This document shows, one piece after another, positions 57,898-64,000 of a stretch of 64,000 bases of DNA. The position numbers and the translations under genes are program-made. The stretch is taken from positions 2,170,001-2,234,000 of the forward strand of contig NC_052124.1 in assembly GCF_012273895.1 (NCBI RefSeq), written 5' to 3'. The stretch's first letter is position 1; every line of letters starts with the position of its first letter. The stretch comes from Zerene cesonia. Taxonomy: Eukaryota > Arthropoda > Insecta > Lepidoptera > Pieridae. The notes under the pieces were generated by a model. The model saw nothing but the letters and a program-made list of their open reading frames with translations, made no database searches and was not told where the DNA came from.

Positions 57898-58663
57898 TGT
57901 ATAAAGCGAACACATACAAAATACATATATAGCTACCATTCTTAAGTTCTATGGTATATAACACACCGATTATATTTAAAAATAATGGCCCACAAAGCAT
58001 CACACAACAGCATCCGACGGACGCAATATGATTAGGAAAGTTTTTTAATCAATACAAAGAGCGGCCTGTGATGATTTTTTTCTTATCCCTCATTACGGCG
58101 GTATCCCGTTTCCTCGTAATCAGCTATCGTTTGATGGTCGCTACAGGAGGAAATTGAAAAAGTTGCTCAGATGCCTCGCTCGTTCGCTATCTTGACTGCG
58201 GAGGTTGAGTATACCTATACTGGGTTTTTTACATTACCTCTGACTGCCTTGTCGCTATCCTGCTGGAACTGCGAAACGGTTTTTTTTTCTTTCATACGTT
58301 TCAGTAGTCAGAAATCTGGCTCATGAATCACGCAGCTGGAGAGAAATAAGGTTCCTTTCGCAGCTGACGAAGACATGCATTAGATCTGTATAAGATTACT
58401 GTATGTCATGGTATGTATTATAGGCAACCTAGGATCTTTACAAATATTAGAAATGCGAAAATGTGTTCGTTTGTCTTTGTGATTGATTAATCGATTGACA
58501 ATATGATTTCCAGTGTATATTATATTTTATCACAAGGGTATAGCTGTGGATAGGTAATAACTAATAATCATGATTTTTCTTATCTATTCAGGATCACGTC
58601 TAGACTCTGCATAGTGAATACTGCTTATCAATAGGCTAAATTGTCCCAAAATGTTCCTTCCAG

Positions 58664-58833
58664 AAACTGCACCTGTTGTCGCCACCGGCGTTCTGCGTGG
58701 AGCGCCTGCTCAGCAGCAGCTGCGGCAGCCGGCTCTGCCTGTGGGGCTCCCGGGGGGTGACGGTCGCGGAGCTGCCGACTAGATGGGGGAGGGGGGGCCT
58801 GTTCGAGTCCGGACACCAAACTGTGTTATGCAA
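58664..58833 (+). CDS. Nup88: Internal exon of nucleoporin Nup88 (members only)
   Basis: This 170-base exon is preceded by TTCCTTCCAG and followed by GTGAGT, both good splice signals. Read from its first base it has no stop, and it ends two bases into a codon. The translation includes FCVERLLSS and then VAELPTRWGRGGLFESG and TVLC. This matches the conserved Nup88 stretch with an L-P-x-R-W-G core followed by F-E-x-G and T-V-x-C, in the N-terminal beta-propeller. Nup88 belongs to the Nup88-Nup214 subcomplex on the cytoplasmic face of the nuclear pore and, in flies, restrains nuclear export. GC content is far above the neighbourhood, as in lepidopteran coding DNA. The first and later exons were not found: none is visible in the following 5 kb, and a gap lies upstream. 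A detached or misplaced exon cannot be excluded. Confidence 0.8.
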
Positions 58834-59041
58834 GTGAGTACTTTATTGTCATAGACGATTAGGGAGCTAATGGGTCGGTGATGGTTATCACTAACATAGC
58901 TACCAATGCTTCATATAGATTATGTTATTGCAGAGAACTTCAATGTTTTCGGCTTCCTTAGCAGCTATTGCATCAGAGCAGATTGGATTGTCACGTTTTG
59001 TGACACGTATGAGTTGCCACTTACTGTTGATTTCCTTTGAA

Positions 59042-59071
59042 CATGCGAGTGAAGCCGCGGGCAGCAGCTAG
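59042..59071 (+). mobile_element. Family B-like 3' end fragment
   Basis: ATGCGAGTGAAGCCGCGGGC then AGCAGCTAG. Only the terminal 30 bases are clear. Confidence 0.5.
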
Positions 59072-59150
59072 TAGCTTGTATGGATAAAAATGTTGCATGT
59101 AATGATACTTTTTAGTGATATTTGTACATTAAGCTAATTAATATAAATGA

Positions 59151-59270
59151 CTAGCGGTCGGTCGGCCCCGGCTTCTCAATAAATAGGCTATCTAAAACTG
59201 AAAGAGTTTTTTAACCATTAGTTCCTGAGATTAGCGCGTCCAAACAAACAGACCAACTCTTCAGCTTTAT
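59151..59270 (-). mobile_element. Family C Helitron-like element, shortened
   Basis: CTAGCGGTCGGTCGGCCCCG (with a small GGTC duplication) at the 3' side, then AAAACTGAAAGAGTTTTTTA and ACCAACTCTTCAGCTTTATA. The middle is deleted. Confidence 0.65.
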
Positions 59271-59957
59271 AGCTGAAAGCTTCAACTTAAAAAATATCAA
59301 TATACTATATCCTGCAGAATGCCGGCTGTTTAACTATGGCCTATAAACAAGGAATAAACTAAAAAGTATATAAATTCAACGCGAACTTAATGAAAGAAAA
59401 GGCCAGCCAAACAATGTCCATACCCTTCAAGGGATTAACCTCGTTACGAAAACTAAACACCTTGAATCTAACTGATAAGCTAACAAGAAGCCACGTAAGC
59501 AACGTGTATTTTCTACCATCACTGTAAATTTTGTTACCTATTAAGCTCCTCGAAGCGGCTATAATGTTAGCCCGAGGTAACGATTAAGTCAAAGATTATG
59601 GTCTAGATGATGCTGTGTAGATGTGACAGACGACGCATGTAGTGTCGGCGTCCAAAAGAATAGAAATTGTATTCAGTTGTTTGAAATAAGATATGGTAGT
59701 TCAGTGATTTAGCTAAATAAGGCGTTGTTTTCTGCCATTAGTACATTAAATTGAAAATTACCGATTGATGTAACATGAAATAGGGAGTTCATAAAATACA
59801 TGTTTCATACTGTCGTATACCTTTTTCAATGTAAGTTTACGTAAAGCTTTTAGTCTGATAATAGGACATTATTAAACACACTTACATATTATCCGAATAC
59901 AAAAGTTGACTGTATCGTACAGTTTGATTATACTTCAATATAGTATTACTTCTATTA

Positions 59958-60022
59958 ATGATGGTAAGTGATCACCACCTCATCGCTTACCACCGGGTCA
60001 ACTACCAGCTCCACTCCGCTCT
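59958..60022 (+). repeat. Diverged family K sequence, folded
   Basis: GATGGTAAGTGATCACCACC is followed by CATCGCTTACCACCGGGTCA, so reverse and forward versions of the core lie side by side. Confidence 0.4.
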
Positions 60023-60751
60023 GATATTTCTATTCATCATTGTATTATAAACTTGTTTGACAATTGAATAGAGCTAGAGCTACTCACAAACTAGACAAAA
60101 AAATACCACATCTGTACCATTCCTCAGTGAGGCACTCAGCATGCGGCACGAAACGAACATCCAGCCAAAGCACCATTAATCTATACTTGCGCTCGCTCAA
60201 GTCACCACTCTTTTGTACATGTTATTAGGCGGCTATATCTCTGCATTTGCATATTTCGGCAGTAAAATTAATTCGAAGATTTGCCCGCATCCAGCAGACG
60301 GGGGTGTTTTCTTGGGGCGGAATGTTTTTGGATTTGTGCAGTCGCTACCGACTGGTTTAACCGATACAGATTACCGGTATTTGTTTTGATACTGCGCTGT
60401 TACAATTGTTTTTTTTTTTTTTTTAATTAATTGAGCTCTGGTGGAGGTGGGGTTTTATTGGTTTTTCTCTTTGGTTAACTACGGATTAGGTTCTATGTTT
60501 TGAAGTTATTCTGGGGTTGGTTTTCCCCTCGTTAATATGTTATAAGTGAATTTGTTTTATTTAATGATTTCTATTGCTGCACTTATATCATTAAATGTCA
60601 TAATTATGGACGAAAATAAGATGACGGGAAGAACTGGTCTCTTATCGTAAGGATTGGAGCAAAATTACTAAATTACTCAATGAAACGAGACGTGGACTGA
60701 GGGAAGAGTAGCCTTTTCCCAGTAGTGGGAAAGCCACAGCTGATCGTAGGA

Positions 60752-60933
60752 AGTGTTTGTAAGGATGTGTGTGTGTGTGTTTGTTGCTCTTTCACGCAAA
60801 GACTACTGAACCGATTGCAATGAAATTTGGTACGTAGATAGCTGAACAACTGGAATGACATGTAGGCAACATTTTTTCCCGATATTCCAACGGGATATGG
60901 ACTTACGCGGGTGAAACCGCGGGGCGCAGCTAG
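60752..60933 (+). mobile_element. Helitron-like family A, copy 15, 5' end missing
   Basis: It starts at GTTTGTAAGGATG followed by (TG)n and ends at CTAG (60,930-60,933). The first 25 or so bases of the family are absent. A CCCAGTAGTGGGAAA motif, reminiscent of the LINE tail at 13,363, lies just upstream (60,719-60,733). Confidence 0.85.
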
Positions 60934-60939
60934 TATATC

Positions 60940-61960
60940 TATAAAATACTAATAATATATAAAATATAAGTATAGATAAGACGAGTGTCTAAACTCTTCG
61001 ATAACTACACCAAAACCTCATCGCAATCCCAGATATAGCACACCGCGTAAACCGCCACGCTAATGGCTTGTAAAAGCGAAAGCCGACTATAATCCCCACA
61101 ACTAATATTAGCTATAAACACTCCCTTTCAGCTAATTATGTTAAGATTCAACGACTGAACTTCGCGACTGAGACGCACTTGTTATTTTTATGGGGAGCGC
61201 GTGTTGGTGTGGTGGTGTCGATGTGTGTGCCAACGTTGGGTGTTTAGTTCGATTGCAGTATAGCTAGCCACTTGATTCTGTCGGTGCAGGTGTGTTGTCA
61301 GAAGTTCTGACCTATAAAATTCATTAATTATTGTATTGTCTAAGGTTTATTGGGTATCGGATATCGGGGATATTAATAGCCATTGAATTTGAATGATATA
61401 CACACAATTTAGATTGTCAGTCTGATATCAATAACTAATAAATTGTTAAACTTTTCATGATAAATACGAAATAGCAACATCACGTAAAACATCACGTATC
61501 CATATCACGTGAGGATGAAATACTTTCCTTTGCTCGCGGGTGAAACTGCGAGATACAGCTTGTATTTTCACATAAGTAACTAATAAATAAACATACTTAT
61601 CTGTAATTTAAAACGTTTGTACGAGTTTCAAAACACAATATCCATTATTTTTATTTCATCTATAATTATAATTATTATCACAGACATTTGATACGTTACA
61701 TACCGTAATAAGGCGCACTTTAGTTCGCTAACAGTTTATTTAAGCTTCATAAACAACATTCGATCCCACGTGTACAGCCGAGAATCAATTAGAGTTAACA
61801 ATGTTACAACTCGCCGTACATCTTCAGCCATTCAGGGGTAATTATTGTCTCAGACGGACGTCAAACATGGTCCTATGCAAACGGTGGCTCCACGATCTGC
61901 TTCTTGTTTGTTGCCTGCTCTCGATTGTTCGAGGAAAAAGCCTGAGACTTTATAATGATG
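60940..61960. other. Intergenic or intronic DNA
   Basis: If the exon at 58,664 is in place, this region and the rest of the window are Nup88 intron. Only a worn GCTCGCGGGTGAAACTGCG fragment near 61,533 is recognisable. Confidence 0.4.
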
Positions 61961-61972
61961 GGAGTAGGACTA

Positions 61973-62035
61973 CGGAGTTTCTTGCCGGCTCTTCTCTGTA
62001 GAAACCGCTTGCCGAATCAGTGGTAAATTCTTATA
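61973..62035 (+). repeat. Family I fragment
   Basis: GGAGTTTCTTGCCGGCTCTT then AGAAACCGCTTGCCGAATCA is the sense orientation of the repeat at 16,571. The 66-codon frame at 61,801-62,001 ends inside it. Confidence 0.6.
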
Positions 62036-64000
62036 ATATAGATATTTATTTGTATGAATGTGTGTTTTTAAAAGGTCTTATAGGTAAAGTATATAAGTAA
62101 AACCGGCCTGTCCATGGCACGAAGCTAAAATAAAAGCCAAGATCGCCGTCACTGGAAAAAATTTACTTAGGCCCTATGCTCCTCGAGGAGATAAAGAAAC
62201 AACCATCATAGGTAATATTTATACAGAACATTCGACAATTATATCAGCATTCAAATATGTTTAACACAGCTCCGTGTAGGTTCACAGATTAGAAGAAAAT
62301 ATTCTATAGGTGCATACATTAATAGCAATAAGAAACATTTTGTTTAATTAGATTCAAATCAATTCATCTTATATTTCTGTATCATGACGATTCAAGTGCA
62401 TCTAAACGAAGATCAGTTGAATGAATAAATGTTTTTAGTACCGAGTGTAGAAGGTGGGATATTAGGTTAGTTTTGCGATGTATCTAAATATGTTGGTGGA
62501 ATAAAATATATTCGCGATATATTCGCTCTAAATAGTCTCATGAATGTTTATTCCCTAATACTCCTTTCTGTGTATAGGAGCATCGTAAGAAATCGTTCTT
62601 CATGAGGTTCGCCTGAAAATGATTGTTCATAAAATTGTCTTTATGTTTGAAATCAAATCAGCAACAGTGTCCTTATATATTTAATCAAAATCGTGAGTTC
62701 AGCCGCGGAGTGTAAAGTACCGATAGATATGATATCATTTAATGCTATTGCTAATTGATAGTACAGTTTTTATCCAATTCATCTTATATATATGATCGTT
62801 TTATTTAAAAAAAAAATGATTATGTATATAAAATTGATAAACGAATGCGTTATGGCGACAATACTTATAGAACCCTTAGAAAATACTGTTAAATTTCGTA
62901 TAGAGTAATGTTTTAAAACAATGTATATATTAAAAGTAATGTTTCTCTTTGTCCTAATATAAAACTCTACAAAGCTTCATATTGATACATAAACTATTGC
63001 CTTCTATAATATCCATTATAATAACACGAATATTCATATGTACCACCAAACACTACAAAATATTAAACTAAATCAATAACAACCACCTTTCCAATTTTAA
63101 ATGTACGTGCCCATGACTCGGTAATCCGACGCATTAACTTCGAAACTAACATCAAACGGCAAACGAGACACGAGCGATACGTCAACCCACAATGGGCCCA
63201 CCGAATGTCGGTCATAAAACTAACATTAGCCGCCCAAATGCAAACGTTCAGAGATCAATAGATATCGCCATAATCCTTTGACCACAACCGAATGATCCTG
63301 TAAGACTCAATTACGGGGTAGCCCTGATTTACCCGACCGATCCAATTTGTAAGCCTTACCCGATCGAAGGAGAAGCGAAACTGACAACGGAAAACGTGCT
63401 TTATATAATTGCAATACGATTCAAAGAAAGCCACAGTCACCTTCACGTATTGCCTAGTCATGCGAGTGATGACCGTCCAATTGGTAGTAATGAAAACTGA
63501 TCTTTAAGAAGTTTTGCTTTCGGTGCAAAATCGTGTGTGATTGTGGAACGTAGGAATGTTGGTCCTCCAATTATAGGCCGCAAACTATTTTATCTAACGC
63601 CCGTGACAACGTTAATCTTATTAGAATCTATTGGAATTGAAAACGTGGTTTGGAGAAATCGGGAGGGTGCCTCGAGAGATGTGGGACGTCAATAGTGATT
63701 GTGAGATATATTCATGGAGGAACGGGTCACTTGGAAAGGTTAAAAGAGTATTGGCTCGCTTGGTAGCTTGTAAATAATTCATACATTATGGAAAATACTC
63801 CGATCATGAATTCGTTCTGGATGTTATAGCCAATAATTTTAATTATCAATTAAGTCCCAAACTAGCAGATTTTTTTTGTATGTTAATCTCAATATGTGTT
63901 GACGTTACTAATATATAGTTACCTATAAAATGTGTTGTGTTCACTTCCTAATATACTTATATTTATATTTAGTGTTCAATTCTTAAAGCGTTTCATCTCG
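62036..64000. other. AT-rich DNA with a GC-richer block at about 63,090-63,480
   Basis: No Nup88 exon or other gene could be recognised. The 63,090-63,480 block is complex and repeat-free. Its 68-codon minus frame has no recognisable motif. Confidence 0.4.

Noticed and set aside
58628..58833. Two minus-strand frames of 63 and 65 codons
   Set aside because: They are shadows of the GC-rich Nup88 exon on the plus strand.
58900..59071. Possible next Nup88 exon starting after TTATTGCAG at about 58,932
   Set aside because: The frame is open for about 45 codons but shows no Nup88 similarity and runs into a CTAG element end.
1..64000. CRISPR array, operons, phage, endogenous virus or satellite array
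   Set aside because: No regularly spaced direct repeats, no polycistronic gene order, no viral-like coding region and no long tandem array were seen on either strand.

Overview
The window looks like nuclear DNA of a lepidopteran (moth or butterfly) from a draft assembly. The evidence is an AT-rich background, four runs of N (three of exactly 1000), no bacterial-style gene packing, and many copies of short interspersed elements typical of Lepidoptera. The most frequent is a ~180-245 bp Helitron-like element with a 5' TC end, a GC-rich 3' hairpin and a terminal CTAG. No species can be named from this stretch.

Layout. Positions 1-58,600 are essentially a gene desert: no intact gene, only chance-length open frames, transposon relics and unique complex blocks. 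Fifteen copies of Helitron-like family A are scattered at roughly 2.2, 7.4, 9.5, 11.3, 15.8, 19.9, 23.0, 25.9, 37.3, 40.7, 46.3, 48.2, 51.8, 54.2 and 60.8 kb. Other short families (called B to M here), mostly also ending in CTAG, fill in around them. Three copies of an unclassified ~340 bp element (family J) lie at 7.8, 21.9 and 40.1 kb. Non-LTR 3' tails, a tRNA-derived SINE, one reverse-transcriptase relic and a short tRNA-Leu 3' fragment complete the repeat content. Between repeats are GC-richer, low-repeat blocks (for example 2.9-3.4, 27.5-27.95, 30.6-31.1, 50.2-50.9 and 54.5-54.8 kb) that look like candidate conserved non-coding elements.

The only coding segment I can assign is an exon at 58,664-58,833 (+ strand). 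It has splice sites on both sides, no stop, high GC, and encodes a stretch matching the N-terminal beta-propeller of nucleoporin Nup88 (Drosophila members only, mbo). No neighbouring exon was found in the 5 kb downstream, and a 1000-N gap lies about 1.3 kb upstream.

Assembly points for anyone using this sequence. The gap at 23,728-24,727 is flanked by the same 77 bases on both sides, so it is probably not a real gap. The gap at 7,848-8,847 lies inside a family J copy, and the other copies predict about 206 bases rather than 1000.

No operon, CRISPR, phage or clearly new multi-gene system is present. The most unusual structures are a Helitron copy with two back-to-back perfect palindromes (23,071-23,161), the family J element with an open frame kept in two copies, and the tRNA-Leu fragment with a change at the position that is normally methylated.
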